Below, piece after piece: positions 1 to 9,401 of a stretch of 64,000 bases of DNA. Origin of the DNA: a bacterium. GTDB taxonomy: Bacteria > Bacteroidota > Ignavibacteria > Kapaibacteriales > UBA2268. The notes under the pieces were generated by a model. That model saw nothing but the letters and a program-made list of their open reading frames with translations, was not told the origin of the DNA and ran no database searches. Location of the stretch: contig JANJTB010000005.1 of the NCBI GenBank assembly GCA_024711295.1, forward strand, positions 1-64,000, given 5' to 3'. The stretch's first letter is position 1. The number at the start of each line of letters is the position of its first letter. Both the position numbers and the translations under genes were made by a program.

Positions 1-2
1 AT

Positions 3-137
3 TTAGTAGTTGTTTTGATAACATTATCTAAAGACATTTGGATAATTGGTTATTTTAATCTCTACATTATCGAACTAAAAAAAGAAAATGAAGAGATAAA
101 GAAATTAGTTAAATCAAATAAAAGAGGTATAAAATGA
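3..137 (+). CDS. 3' end of an unidentified small membrane/coiled-coil protein (partial)
   Basis: An open frame enters from the left edge and ends at a TGA that overlaps the ATG of the next gene (ATGA). The visible 44 residues hold a hydrophobic stretch (LVVVLITLSKDIWIIGYFNLYII) and then a Lys/Glu-rich helix (ELKKENEEIKKLVKSNK), as in a short membrane-anchored coiled coil. The start lies outside the window and I do not recognise a family. The last 44 bases of its helical part recur almost unchanged at 2698-2741, upstream of another lipoprotein, which supports this frame being real coding sequence. Function unknown. Confidence 0.5.
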   Translation, partial: LVVVLITLSKDIWIIGYFNLYIIELKKENEEIKKLVKSNKRGIK

Positions 138-652
138 AAAAGTTAATAATTCTTGTATTTGCATCAATATTTACGATGTTTACTTCTTGTAAGCAAGAGC
201 AACCGACACAGTTATCTCCTAACTACGATAAACATAATATTCAAAACGATACAAACTGGGTAGAGGTAACGGATACAATGTCAATAGATATTAAATGTTT
301 AAACGGTGATTTAATTTCTCATTTAAAGTCATTTGTTATTCGTGACAGCATTGAGTATACTGATCTGGATACTTTAAGATGGAATTACTTTGAATGCATT
401 GATTATGAATTACCAACTATTGATTTCACTCAATATACTTTATTGGGTTTGAATACTAGAACCGGACCTGTATTAATTGAAAGAAGTGTTTTTAAAAATG
501 ATTCGAAAAAAAAATATCTTTATTTGATAAAATTAAAAATTACAAATTTGGATGAAATTCTAATTCATAACAGTAACTTCCTACTTATTCCAAAAATTCC
601 AGATAATTTTACAATTAATATGGATACATTAATTAGCTATGATTTTAAATAG
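134..652 (+). CDS. Predicted lipoprotein, unknown function
   Basis: A 172-residue protein with a lipoprotein signal peptide: KK, a hydrophobic core, then the lipobox FTSC with Cys19 as the predicted acylation site. The mature part is polar and rich in Asp, Asn and Thr, with no motif I recognise. The start is supported by AAAGAGG about 6 bases upstream and by the ATGA overlap with the preceding frame. It is probably anchored in the inner or outer membrane facing the periplasm. It resembles the lipoproteins at 2762 and 3881 in architecture only. It lies in an accessory segment with several broken genes. Confidence 0.6.
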   Translation: MKKLIILVFASIFTMFTSCKQEQPTQLSPNYDKHNIQNDTNWVEVTDTMSIDIKCLNGDLISHLKSFVIRDSIEYTDLDTLRWNYFECIDYELPTIDFTQYTLLGLNTRTGPVLIERSVFKNDSKKKYLYLIKLKITNLDEILIHNSNFLLIPKIPDNFTINMDTLISYDFK

Positions 653-671
653 ATAAAAGGGAGTAATTTTA

Positions 672-2651
672 ATGTTAAAAAAAATATGTATTTGCCTCTT
701 TTTTCAAATATTATCAATATTTGCAATTAATGCACAGATTCAAAACAAACAAATTAAACCGGTTAGTTTTAGTTATTATTCAGACATAAATCCTCTAAAA
801 AAATGATAGTTATATCAAGGAGATTATATTTCCTAAGTTGAACAGGGATTCTTTAATCAAACTTGATGATTCTGTTTATGATGATAATCTAAATACCCCA
901 TTCAGATTTGGATTTCCGTTAGATTCAGAGATAAATCTAGATAATTCTGGATTATGGGATACTTTGGACAATGGTGACAGATTGTGGAGATTAAAAATAA
1001 TATGCGAAGATGCAGTATCAATAAATCTGATTTATAATCATTTTTATTTGCCTGAGCAATCTTATTTTTTTATAATAATTCAACAAAGAAATATATACTG
1101 GGTGCTTTTACAAAACAGAATAATAAATTGCATAATAAATTTTCAACAGATTTAATTCCTGGTGAAATTTGTTACCTTGAATATTATGAGCCTAAAAATG
1201 AAAAAGGTAAAGGTATTATTGAAATCTCAAAAGTCATTTATGGATATATAGATATTTTGAATTACCAAGAAACAGAAATCCTTAAAAAAAGTATGAATGA
1301 AGAAATACTACTTTCAGGTTCTTGCAATAGAAATGTTAATTGTCCAGAAGGAGATGAATTTTGCCGAGAAAAATATTCTGTATCTAGAATTATTGTTGGA
1401 GGTCACTTATGTACCGGTTCTTTAATAAATAATGTTCGACAAGATTATACGCCATATTATTTGACCGCTAATCATTGCTTAGTAGGAGATACTGATGTTT
1501 GGCTGTTTCAATTTGGTTATATGTATGAATCCTGTAATGGGGGCTGGCCTTTGCCAACATATAGCTATTCAGGTGCAGACATTCGAGCTAATTGGGCAAA
1601 TAGTGATTTTGCTTTATTAGAGTTACAGGAACAGCCGCAATCAGGAGAAAATAATTTTCCTGATGTTTTTTTAAATGGGTGGGATAGAACCGAAAATATA
1701 CCAGATAACTTAATTGCGTTGCATCATCCTAATGGTGACTATATGAAAATTAACACCGATGATGATGATTTGACAATATGGTCAAATCATTGGCTTGTTA
1801 GAAATTGGAATACTGGTACTACCGAGCCAGGTTCCTCCGGTTCCTCCTTATATAATCAAGATCAAAGAGTAATTGGACAACTTCATGGTCAGTTACCATT
1901 AAATATTGACCCATTTCATGAACCATGTGATCCTGAAAAGGAATCAATTTATGGTATGATTTCACGATCTTGGCTTGGTGGTGGCACTAGCGCAACAAGT
2001 CTTAGCCCTTGGCTTGACCCTGATAATACAGGTGTTGAGACTCTTGATGGTATCAAAATGCCATTATTGAAATATGGATGGATTATAACTAATGGTCAAT
2101 CATTTCAAAGAAATGCATATTCTCAAATGAGAATTGGTAGTTCTAATATATCACAATTTACAGTGCAAAATGGTGGTAATTTGACATTAAAAGCGGGCAA
2201 AGAAATTGTTATTCGTCCTTGTACCGCTATTTTGTCCGGTTCTGTTTTCCGTGCACATATAGAAGAATTAGATTGTAGTGAATTGGTTATGTTAAGTGAT
2301 AAGGAAAGCGATTATGACGCAAGTATTTGCAGTTCTCAAAATCCTCCTATGGCTAAACAAGTAAGCAACACAAAATATAACTTTTATTCTCAAACTAATA
2401 TCAAAATACAACCAAACCCATTCTCCGAAGATACACGTATTTCTATTTCATTGAGTAATTCTGATATTATCACACTAACCATTTACGATATTTTGGGTAA
2501 TCAGATTGCAACACTTGCAGATGGTGAATCGCTATCAGCAGGAAATCACAATTTCTCATTTTCAGGGCAGAATATTAACTCAGGTGTATATTATGTCGTG
2601 ATGTCATCCTCTACCGAGCGTATCAGTCGCCCACTTATGTTGATTAAATAA
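672..2651 (+). pseudogene. Trypsin-like serine protease with T9SS sorting domain, split by two frameshifts
   Basis: Three consecutive frames make up one exported protease. A signal peptide with its start at 672 (MLKKICICLFFQILSIFAINAQ) runs into TGA after an A7 run (797-803). One base fewer there continues as PLKNDSYIKEIIFPKLNRDS and joins the 838 frame. That frame is lost at a T7 run (1065-1071), where one extra T gives YNNSTKKYILGAF and joins the long frame ending at 2651. In the last 507 residues the chymotrypsin-fold triad is visible: His in LTANHC (about 116), Asp in NSDFALLEL (about 160), Ser in PGSSGSS (about 237), with paired cysteines nearby. The C-terminal ~80 residues (QPNPFSEDTRISISL ... 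GVYYVVM) are a T9SS sorting domain. Both breaks are single-base changes in homopolymers, so this is either a recent pseudogene or an assembly error. The 838 and 1128 frames begin only with TTG and have no ribosome site. Confidence 0.75.
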
Positions 2652-2662
2652 CCAAACTCATC

Positions 2663-2692
2663 CCCCCTCGCAACTTTTCGGCTGTGAGGGGG
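2663..2692 (+). terminator. Hairpin after the broken protease
   Basis: CCCCCTCGCA (2663-2672) pairs with TGTGAGGGGG (2683-2692), with one G:U pair and a 10-base loop. It follows the stop at 2651 by 11 bases. No T tract follows, so it may be an RNA-stabilising hairpin or a weak terminator. Confidence 0.5.
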
Positions 2693-2697
2693 TGTGA

Positions 2698-2757
2698 ATC
2701 GAACTAAAAAAAGAAAATGAAGAAATTAAGAAATTAGTTAATAATAAAAAGGAGTAA
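2698..2757 (+). pseudogene. Duplicated gene-end remnant (coiled-coil tail)
   Basis: Bases 2698-2741 match 69-112 at 42 of 44 positions. In frame they encode IELKKENEEIKKLV, then NNKKE and a TAA, the same peptide as the tail of the partial gene at the left edge. No start codon or membrane segment precedes it; the sequence before it is the terminator hairpin. It therefore looks like a leftover 3' end carried along when the lipoprotein region was duplicated or recombined. The remnant also supplies the AAAGGAG ribosome-binding site for the lipoprotein at 2762. Confidence 0.6.
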
Positions 2758-2761
2758 TGGT

Positions 2762-3427
2762 ATGAAAAAAGTAGTTTTATTTTTGTTAGTATCTATACTG
2801 ATGTTAATGATTTCGTGTAATAAAAGTACGCAACATTCTGATGGACCCTATGAAGGTGAAAATATGTACTACGGAAGTATAAATTTTACATTTCCAGATA
2901 GTGTCGGTTATAATGATACGTTTTCAATTATTACAACTGTTCCTAACCAAACATACAGAATGAAAGGACATATTTCATTATATGTTTCGGGTATGAAAGA
3001 TTCGGTAATTGTTTTGTTATCACCCTCAGCAGTTAAAGGGAAAAATTCTTATGACACAAGCGATATGAAAGATTCATATTCAAGAATTAATGTAGAATTC
3101 TATCCAAACCAAGGTTTCTCTCAAGAATGGAAATTTGTTTTAGATTCAACTTTGGTATTCAATATGCAACGAAATGAAGCAATTCAGTTTTATGCATTTC
3201 TTAAAATTGATTCGATTTATCTTGATATGGATTCATTATTTTTCCCAGATACTATAGCTGATGACTTAATACCAGTAGCTGTTCCAGAAAAAAAGTGGTA
3301 CGATTCTGATTTTTCACACTTTAGCTCAGAACAGGCTCAAAATGACAACAGAATACTATTAAGATACTTTAATAGACAAAATTGGGAATCATCATTATTT
3401 AGGTATATTTACTATAAAAATCAGTAG
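2762..3427 (+). CDS. Predicted lipoprotein, unknown function
   Basis: 221 residues with a lipoprotein signal peptide and lipobox MISC (Cys19). The mature region is beta-strand-like with many Asp/Ser/Tyr residues; no catalytic motif is visible and I do not recognise the family. AAAGGAG lies about 8 bases before the ATG. It is followed after 7 bases by another exported protein gene, so the two are probably co-transcribed. The upstream region is a copy of the sequence upstream of the lipoprotein at 134, which suggests that the two loci share ancestry or were joined by recombination, although the mature proteins do not look alike. Confidence 0.6.
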   Translation: MKKVVLFLLVSILMLMISCNKSTQHSDGPYEGENMYYGSINFTFPDSVGYNDTFSIITTVPNQTYRMKGHISLYVSGMKDSVIVLLSPSAVKGKNSYDTSDMKDSYSRINVEFYPNQGFSQEWKFVLDSTLVFNMQRNEAIQFYAFLKIDSIYLDMDSLFFPDTIADDLIPVAVPEKKWYDSDFSHFSSEQAQNDNRILLRYFNRQNWESSLFRYIYYKNQ

Positions 3428-3434
3428 GAGAGTT

Positions 3435-3879
3435 ATGAGGAAAATTTATAGTATGCTTGTGATTATATTTTTTGGAGTTCTTATATTTCAAGAATTACAT
3501 GCTAGTGAAATTAAAGTGAAGTCATTTGATATAGAGAAATACGAAATTGTTAAGTTTTCTAATCAAATAATTCTAAAATTGTCTATAGTTCCTAGAATTG
3601 ATGGAAATTTTAAATACTTTATTCATGCACCAAAGGAAATGGAAATTGAGACAAGACGATATAAAGATACATCAAAAAAAGTAATTAAAGAGAGCAAGAT
3701 TGAAAAAGAATGGTTGTTAAAAATACCACGGCATTAAAATTGTAAAAGGTTATGGAATTATTGTACAAGGTATTTTTTTGAGAGGTTATGTAGGATTATA
3801 TGATTTGGAAGTTGTAATTAGGGGTCAAAGAGTAAAAAGTAAAGATAAATTAGGTATTATATTTGATGTAAGGATTTGA
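3435..3879 (+). pseudogene. Small exported protein, frameshifted
   Basis: The first 100 residues have a signal peptide (MRKIYSMLVIIFFGVLIFQELHAS) and then a Lys/Glu-rich beta-like region, ending at TAA 3735. Losing one A in the A5 run at 3719-3723 lets translation continue in the next frame as LLKYHGIKIVKGYGIIVQG and on to TGA at 3877-3879, one base before the ATG of the next gene. The restored protein is about 147 residues. No family recognised. The continuation is stop-free and ends exactly at the next gene, which argues that the break is a real indel or a base-calling error. Confidence 0.55.
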
Positions 3880-3880
3880 T

Positions 3881-4348
3881 ATGAAAAAGAAAAATGTAAT
3901 TCTCAGTTTAACTCTGTTCAGTTTAATATTTTTTCAGAGTTGCGACAATACTGTAAAATTGCCAGTCGGAGATCCTATCTTCGATATGACATTTTTATAT
4001 CCAAATCCGTTAAGTACTAATGATACTTTAACGATAGGAATTGATTGGAATTATTATGACATAAAATATTCTGTATTAGATGATTTTATAGTTATTATTG
4101 AACAAACTACTAAAAGGGATACATTAATTATTTTAGGTTTGTATGATAAAAACAAGCATGACAATTCCGGCAAAATGGGAATATTTAATTCTGAAGACGA
4201 GAAAATTCAAACAATTATGTTTGAATCAAAAATAACTCTTCAGTGTATAATTGATAGCAATCAAACTGGAAACTGGGTTGTAAGCGTTGTAAATAACAAT
4301 TTAACAACAAAAAGTAATTTAAAATTACACATTTACAAAAGGAACTAA
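3881..4348 (+). CDS. Predicted lipoprotein, unknown function
   Basis: 155 residues. The signal peptide MKKKNVILSLTLFSLIFF is followed by the lipobox FQSC (Cys21). The mature part contains hydrophobic strands alternating with Asp/Lys-rich turns, consistent with a small beta-sandwich, but without a recognisable motif. It starts one base after the restored reading frame of the preceding gene, suggesting translational coupling. Likely periplasmic and membrane-anchored. Confidence 0.55.
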   Translation: MKKKNVILSLTLFSLIFFQSCDNTVKLPVGDPIFDMTFLYPNPLSTNDTLTIGIDWNYYDIKYSVLDDFIVIIEQTTKRDTLIILGLYDKNKHDNSGKMGIFNSEDEKIQTIMFESKITLQCIIDSNQTGNWVVSVVNNNLTTKSNLKLHIYKRN

Positions 4349-4351
4349 AAT

Positions 4352-4466
4352 ATGAGAAAATATTATTTATCAATTCTATTATTTATTTGACTCATATTCT
4401 CAATCGGAAAGCTGTATTAATGAGGATGTTGTTCAACCATGCTGTAATAGCGATGTTTCTATTTGA
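4352..4466 (+). pseudogene. Remnant of a small exported protein, frameshifted
   Basis: An ATG three bases after the preceding stop encodes MRKYYLSILLFI, a truncated signal peptide that meets TGA. In the next frame, translation would continue as DSYSQSESCINEDVVQPCC and stop at 4464-4466; the start of this (YSQSESC) looks like a signal-cleavage site and mature N-terminus. The hydrophobic core is shorter than normal, so an indel in the T-rich stretch near 4380-4390 is likely. The remnant is about 37 codons, Cys-rich and of unknown function. Confidence 0.4.
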
Positions 4467-4553
4467 TAAGTATCTATTGGATCTCTACGAAACTAAAAAT
4501 ATATATAAGTTCTTTTCGTTTTAAATAACATTACTAATTATTTTGAATATTAA

Positions 4554-5034
<481 letters not shown>

Positions 5035-5115
5035 GAATAATCTTAATTTTTTTGAATAAAAGAGCTGAAATTCAATTTGGATTAAAATCTTGTAACATTA
5101 TAAGATAATATAAAA

Positions 5116-5148
5116 ACCGCCCTTACAGATTAATTCAGTAAGGGCGGT
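5116..5148 (-). terminator. Terminator of fusA (possibly bidirectional)
   Basis: A perfect 11-bp stem, ACCGCCCTTAC (5116-5126) and GTAAGGGCGGT (5138-5148), with an 11-base loop. On the minus strand it is followed by a T run (the A run at 5112-5116 on the plus strand), the form expected for the fusA transcript ending at 5173. Confidence 0.85.
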
Positions 5149-5172
5149 CTAATTATAATTTCCTTCTAAATA

Positions 5173-7257
5173 CTACTTGCCTTGTCTTTCGTTGTATTCT
5201 TTGATAATATCTTCCTGTACAGATTTCGGTACTTGAGAATATCTCAAAAATTCCATTGTGAACTCGCCTTTGCCCTGAGTAGATGAGCGTAGATCAGATG
5301 AATAACCGAACATTTCCTTTAACGGAACTTCTGCTTCAACAACCACGTAAGTAGCATCAACACTTGTGTTGACGATGATACCGCGTCGCTGGTTAATCTG
5401 TCCGATGATAACGCCCTGGAACTCTTCAGGTGCTGAGACTTCAAGTTTCATAAATGGTTCAAGTATAACCACTCCTGCTTTTGAAAGAGATTCTCTGATA
5501 GCTTGTCTTGCCGCAAGTTTGAATGCCATTTCTGAGGAGTCCACAGTATGATACGCGCCGTCGCTTAGTGTAACTTTTGCATTTACGATAGGTTGATTAA
5601 TGAGGAAACCTTCCTGTAATTGCTCATTAAAACCTTTATCGCAAGCAGGGATGTATTCTTTAGGAATCGCACCGCCAACAATACTGTTTACAAACTGATA
5701 ATGGTCAGGACTATCCAAAGCTAATGGCTCGATAGCGCCGGCAACACGACCAAACTGACCGGAACCACCGGTTTGTTTTTTATGTGTGTAATCGTAAGTT
5801 GTAGCTTTAGTGAGTGCTTCACGATAAGCAACTTTTGGCTTACCTACAACTACTTCGCAATTGTATTCACGCTTAATTCTTTCGATATAAATTTCGAGGT
5901 GAAGCTCGCCCATACCTTTGATAATAGTTTCGCCACTATCTTCATCACGATATACTTTGAATGTTGGGTCTTCTTTTTGGAATCTGTTCATTGCCTTGGA
6001 GAAGTTTACCTGTCCGGCTTTCTCTTTAGGAGCAACAGCTAACTCAATAACAGGATTAGGGATAAACATAGATGTCATTGTGTAGTTTACTGATCCGTCA
6101 GTGAATGTATCACCCGAGGCACAGTCCACACCAAACATAGCAAAAATTTCACCGCATGATACTTCGTCAATTTCGTGCATTTCACTTGCATGCATACGCA
6201 CAAGACGTGGAATTTTCATTTTTTTGCCATTCGCAGAGTTGATAATTGTATCACCTTTCTTCATCGAACCCTGATACAATCTCATATATGTCAACTGACC
6301 GTATCTGCCGTCCTCGAGTTTGAAAGCAAGTGCAACAGCAGGTTTAGTCGGGTCTGATAACAATTCAACTTTTTCTTCATTATTATCTCTGTCGAGAGCA
6401 TTATTATGTACTTCCTGAGGCGCTGGCAGAAATGAAATTACTGCATCCAAAAGAGTCTGGATCCCTTTGTTCATTTTAGCTGTACCAACCAACACAGGTG
6501 TAATATGAAGAGCAATGGTTTGTTTACGGATTGAGTTTTTCAGTTCATCAACCGAAATAGCTTCATCTCCGAGGAATTTTTCTGCAATACTATCATCATG
6601 GTCACTCAGACCTTCAATCATCTCTTGGCGACGTCTTTGAGCTTCGGCAACAAGGTGTTCGGGTATAGCAGTACGTACAACTTCTTCGCCATTTGCACCT
6701 TTGTAATAGATTGCTTCCATTGTAATCAGATCAACAACACCTTCGAACCTGTCTTCGATGCCAATAGGCATAGTAAGAAGTACAGTTTTGTGGTGAAGTT
6801 TTTCCTGTAACTGGTCAATTACGCGGTCGGGGTTAGCTCCTGAGCGGTCAACTTTGTTGATAAAAGCAATTCTTGGTACATTATAACGGCGCATCTGGCG
6901 GTCAACAGTAATAGACTGAGACTGTACACCGGCTACACCGCACAATACCATTACAGCACCATCGAGTACTCTCAGAGCGCGCTCAACCTCAACTGTGAAG
7001 TCAATGTGGCCTGGAGTATCAATAAGGTTAATGTTGTAGCCGTCCCACTCACAGAATGTGGCAGCAGATTGTATTGTGATACCTTTTTCTCTTTCGAGAT
7101 CCATTGAGTCCATCGTAGGACCTGCACCGGTCTTGCTTCTTACCTCGGTGATTTGGTGAATTTTACCTGTGTAAAATAAAATTCTTTCGCTAAGAGTGGT
7201 CTTGCCGGAGTCAATATGAGCGGCAATACCTATGTTTCTTATTTTTGAAATGTCCAT
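5173..7257 (-). CDS. fusA: Elongation factor G, mitochondrial/spd-like subtype
   Basis: Ribosomal translocase GTPase. The start is [15 protein letters not shown] (ATG at 7257), giving 694 residues, the usual EF-G length; a longer in-frame start adds 16 residues without homology. G1 is AHIDSGKTT, the switch region is [20 protein letters not shown]3 is DTPGH and G4 is NKVD. Domains II-V follow, with [23 protein letters not shown] and a C-terminus [21 protein letters not shown]. The replacements GHIDAGK to AHIDSGK, and DSM-LER...IQSAAT in place of the common DWMEQE...ITSAAT, match the mitochondrial GFM1 and spd-type EF-G1 as I remember them, rather than classical EF-G. It stands alone, not in a str operon with rpsL, rpsG and tuf. 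It is transcribed divergently from gmk. Confidence 0.97.
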   Translation of the reverse strand: MDISKIRNIGIAAHIDSGKTTLSERILFYTGKIHQITEVRSKTGAGPTMDSMDLEREKGITIQSAATFCEWDGYNINLIDTPGHIDFTVEVERALRVLDGAVMVLCGVAGVQSQSITVDRQMRRYNVPRIAFINKVDRSGANPDRVIDQLQEKLHHKTVLLTMPIGIEDRFEGVVDLITMEAIYYKGANGEEVVRTAIPEHLVAEAQRRRQEMIEGLSDHDDSIAEKFLGDEAISVDELKNSIRKQTIALHITPVLVGTAKMNKGIQTLLDAVISFLPAPQEVHNNALDRDNNEEKVELLSDPTKPAVALAFKLEDGRYGQLTYMRLYQGSMKKGDTIINSANGKKMKIPRLVRMHASEMHEIDEVSCGEIFAMFGVDCASGDTFTDGSVNYTMTSMFIPNPVIELAVAPKEKAGQVNFSKAMNRFQKEDPTFKVYRDEDSGETIIKGMGELHLEIYIERIKREYNCEVVVGKPKVAYREALTKATTYDYTHKKQTGGSGQFGRVAGAIEPLALDSPDHYQFVNSIVGGAIPKEYIPACDKGFNEQLQEGFLINQPIVNAKVTLSDGAYHTVDSSEMAFKLAARQAIRESLSKAGVVILEPFMKLEVSAPEEFQGVIIGQINQRRGIIVNTSVDATYVVVEAEVPLKEMFGYSSDLRSSTQGKGEFTMEFLRYSQVPKSVQEDIIKEYNERQGK

Positions 7258-7494
7258 TATATAACCAATAGTAAAATTAATTTTTTGCAGAATATAGAAT
7301 AGCAAAAATATGCAAAAAAAATTTAATGGAAAAATATTTTGTGTTAATATGTGAAGAATTTTTTATAAATTTGTTAGTTTCATTAAAATGAAATACGAAT
7401 TTTGTTTTGATTTTTGCACAATATATAATAAATTCAATAATTTCGTAAGGTTTTTGTCCTATTCCTAATTTGTAAATCAAAAATTCATAAAAAA
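7258..7494. promoter_or_regulatory. Divergent intergenic region between fusA and gmk
   Basis: 237 very AT-rich bases separate the starts of fusA (-) and gmk (+), so both promoters should lie here. I could not pick out a convincing -7/-33 pair. No hairpin or upstream reading frame stands out. Confidence 0.4.
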
Positions 7495-8064
7495 ATGAAC
7501 AAGAAACATTTACTTGTATTATCAGCACCCAGTGGTGGCGGCAAATCAACAATCGCAAAGAAGTTACTGAGCGAATTTTCGAACTTGAAATTATCTGTAT
7601 CTGCAACTACACGTGCAATGCGCCCCGGCGAAGAAAATGGTGTGCAATATTATTTTATGACTAAAGAAGAATTCAAGCTTGGTATTCAAAATCACGATTT
7701 TGTTGAATATGAAGAAATATTTGACAATTTTTATGGTACCCCTAAGAGAGAAATTGAAGAGTCGGTTAAAACCGGAAAGTGCATTTTGTTTGATATTGAT
7801 GTAAAAGGTGCTATGAGCATCAAACGTGCTTTCCCTGATGATTCTTTGCTGATTTTTATTACTCCTCCTGACTTGCAAACCTTGGAAAGCAGATTGAGAA
7901 ATCGCATGACCGAAAGCGAAGAGCAGATAAAAACAAGACTAAACAGAGCAGCTATGGAAATGTCGGAAATGGATAAATTTGACAAAATTGTAGTAAATGA
8001 TATACTTGAAGAGGCAATTTCGGAAGCAATGGAAATTGTCAGAACAAATTTAGCAGTTGAGTAG
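7495..8064 (+). CDS. gmk: Guanylate kinase
   Basis: Converts GMP and ATP to GDP and ADP in nucleotide metabolism. 189 residues, within the usual 180-210. The P-loop APSGGGKST is at 11-19, and the GMP-binding segment follows (SATTRAMRPGEENGVQYYFM, about 35-54, with the FVEYEEIFDNFYGTP stretch). The strand FDIDVKGAMSIK and the lid R-x-R region (LESRLRNRMTE) are present. The ATG has no strong ribosome site. It is followed after 5 bases by the menaquinone methyltransferase gene, so the two probably form an operon. Confidence 0.97.
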   Translation: MNKKHLLVLSAPSGGGKSTIAKKLLSEFSNLKLSVSATTRAMRPGEENGVQYYFMTKEEFKLGIQNHDFVEYEEIFDNFYGTPKREIEESVKTGKCILFDIDVKGAMSIKRAFPDDSLLIFITPPDLQTLESRLRNRMTESEEQIKTRLNRAAMEMSEMDKFDKIVVNDILEEAISEAMEIVRTNLAVE

Positions 8065-8069
8065 CAACT

Positions 8070-8759
8070 ATGAGCGAAAAAGTACAGCGAATGTTCTCTG
8101 ATATTTCAGGTGATTACGACCTACTTAATGATTTACTCTCGTTCGGAAGGCACCGTTTATGGAAAAAGAGATTTGTTTCTAAAATTCCAATGAATGATGG
8201 TGGAAGACATTTAGATGTTGCAACAGGCACAGGAGATATTGCTAGGGAGGTTGTCAGGCAGTCAGACGGGAAGGTTAGGGTTGTTGGTGTGGACTTCTCC
8301 GAAAGTATGATTATCAAAGCTAAATACTGCAAGGATTGTGATTGGACTAACCTTGAATTTCAGGTTGGAGATGCTACAGATTTAATTTTTGATTCAGAGT
8401 ATTTTGATTCTGTCAGTATATCTTTTGGTATCAGAAATATTCCAGGGTTGGTGAATGCTATTAATGAGATGTCGCGTGTACTAAAGCCGGGAGGTATTCT
8501 GGCAATAATGGAATTTGGTACACCGGATGCTCCATTTAGATGGTTTTATAACTTTTATTCAAAAACTTTTATGCCTTTTGTCGGCAAAATTATAAGTGGG
8601 CATAGCGATGCTTACACCTATCTTCCGGAGACAATCAAAGTCTTTCCTTATGGTGCTAACTTCAAAAGAATACTACTGGATACTGGAAACTTCACAGACG
8701 TAAGATATGAAAAAATGGAGCTTGGTACGGTATATGCCTATTACTGTGTAAAAAAATAA
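8070..8759 (+). CDS. menG: Demethylmenaquinone methyltransferase
   Basis: SAM-dependent C-methyltransferase for the last step of menaquinone synthesis (UbiE/MenG family). 229 residues. The family N-terminus MFSDISGDYDLLNDLLSFGRHRLWKK is clear, followed by SAM motif I LDVATGTGDIA (about 49-59), VGVDFSESM, and motif FDSVSISFGIRNIPG. The C-terminal signature IISGHSDAYTYLPETIKVFP is also present. In an FCB organism a menaquinone role is more likely than ubiquinone. It shares a transcription unit with gmk. The family is also called ubiE/menH. Confidence 0.95.
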   Translation: MSEKVQRMFSDISGDYDLLNDLLSFGRHRLWKKRFVSKIPMNDGGRHLDVATGTGDIAREVVRQSDGKVRVVGVDFSESMIIKAKYCKDCDWTNLEFQVGDATDLIFDSEYFDSVSISFGIRNIPGLVNAINEMSRVLKPGGILAIMEFGTPDAPFRWFYNFYSKTFMPFVGKIISGHSDAYTYLPETIKVFPYGANFKRILLDTGNFTDVRYEKMELGTVYAYYCVKK

Positions 8760-8800
8760 TTTCTGTTTGCAACGTGTATATTTTTTTTGTTAATCGTATT

Positions 8801-9313
8801 ATGAGGTACAAAGTGAAAAGATTCATAGTTTTAATTTCGGTTTTGATTTTTTCTTTTATAGAATTATCAGCCCAGGGACCAAAAGGGAAGGATTTTGGAT
8901 TTGGAATAATATTGGGCGATCCAACAGGTTTATCGGGTAAGTATTGGCTCAGTAGGGAAAACGCAATCCCATTTAGTGTGGGTAACTCGTATTTTGGTGC
9001 TTTAAGAATTACGGGAGATTATATTTGGCATTTTAATTCCTTTAATTCCAAATATGTAACACTTTATGCAGGACCAGGCGCTGTGATAGGTATTGGTGAA
9101 AGTGGTGGTTGGATTTACAAAAAGAAGGGAGATTACTATTGGGTTCGAAAAGATGATGAAATTGGATTTGGGGCCAGAGGTATATTCGGAATCAATATAA
9201 TTCCCAAAAATTCACCACTCGAAATTTTTGCTGAAATTGGTCTTATGGTTGGCGTAGTGCCTGCTTTTGGATCGAATGTCGAAGGGGCTATCGGATTTAG
9301 ATTTTATCCATAA
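8801..9313 (+). CDS. Small outer-membrane beta-barrel-like protein
   Basis: 170 residues from ATG 8801; an upstream ATG at 8774 would put MYIFFVNRI before the signal peptide. The signal peptide FIVLISVLIFSFIELSAQ is cleaved near Gln. The mature part is Gly/aromatic-rich with alternating strands (FGFGIILGDPTGLSGKYW, YVTLYAGPGAVIGIG, IFAEIGLMVGVVPAFG) and ends in Phe-Tyr-Pro, as in small 8-stranded outer-membrane barrels. The opening GDPTGLSGKYWL recurs in many hypothetical envelope proteins. No enzymatic motif. It lies 41 bases downstream of the methyltransferase. Confidence 0.7.
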   Translation: MRYKVKRFIVLISVLIFSFIELSAQGPKGKDFGFGIILGDPTGLSGKYWLSRENAIPFSVGNSYFGALRITGDYIWHFNSFNSKYVTLYAGPGAVIGIGESGGWIYKKKGDYYWVRKDDEIGFGARGIFGINIIPKNSPLEIFAEIGLMVGVVPAFGSNVEGAIGFRFYP

Positions 9314-9401
9314 GATTTTTTCTTAGAATATTTATAGAATTTATTCGTAAACACAATTTAATTTAAATTAGATTATTTTAGACTATTTAGTGGAGTTAAT
9401 C

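Noticed and set aside
4481-4500. Possible third copy of the 69-112 / 2698-2741 repeat (ATCTCTACGAAACTAAAAAT)
   Set aside because: Only about 20 bases resemble the flank of the first copy and the coiled-coil part is absent; this could be chance in AT-rich DNA.
7277-7606. Minus-strand open frame over the fusA-gmk gap
   Set aside because: It overlaps the start of gmk and the intergenic region, has no homology-like motif, and its composition is that of AT-rich DNA.
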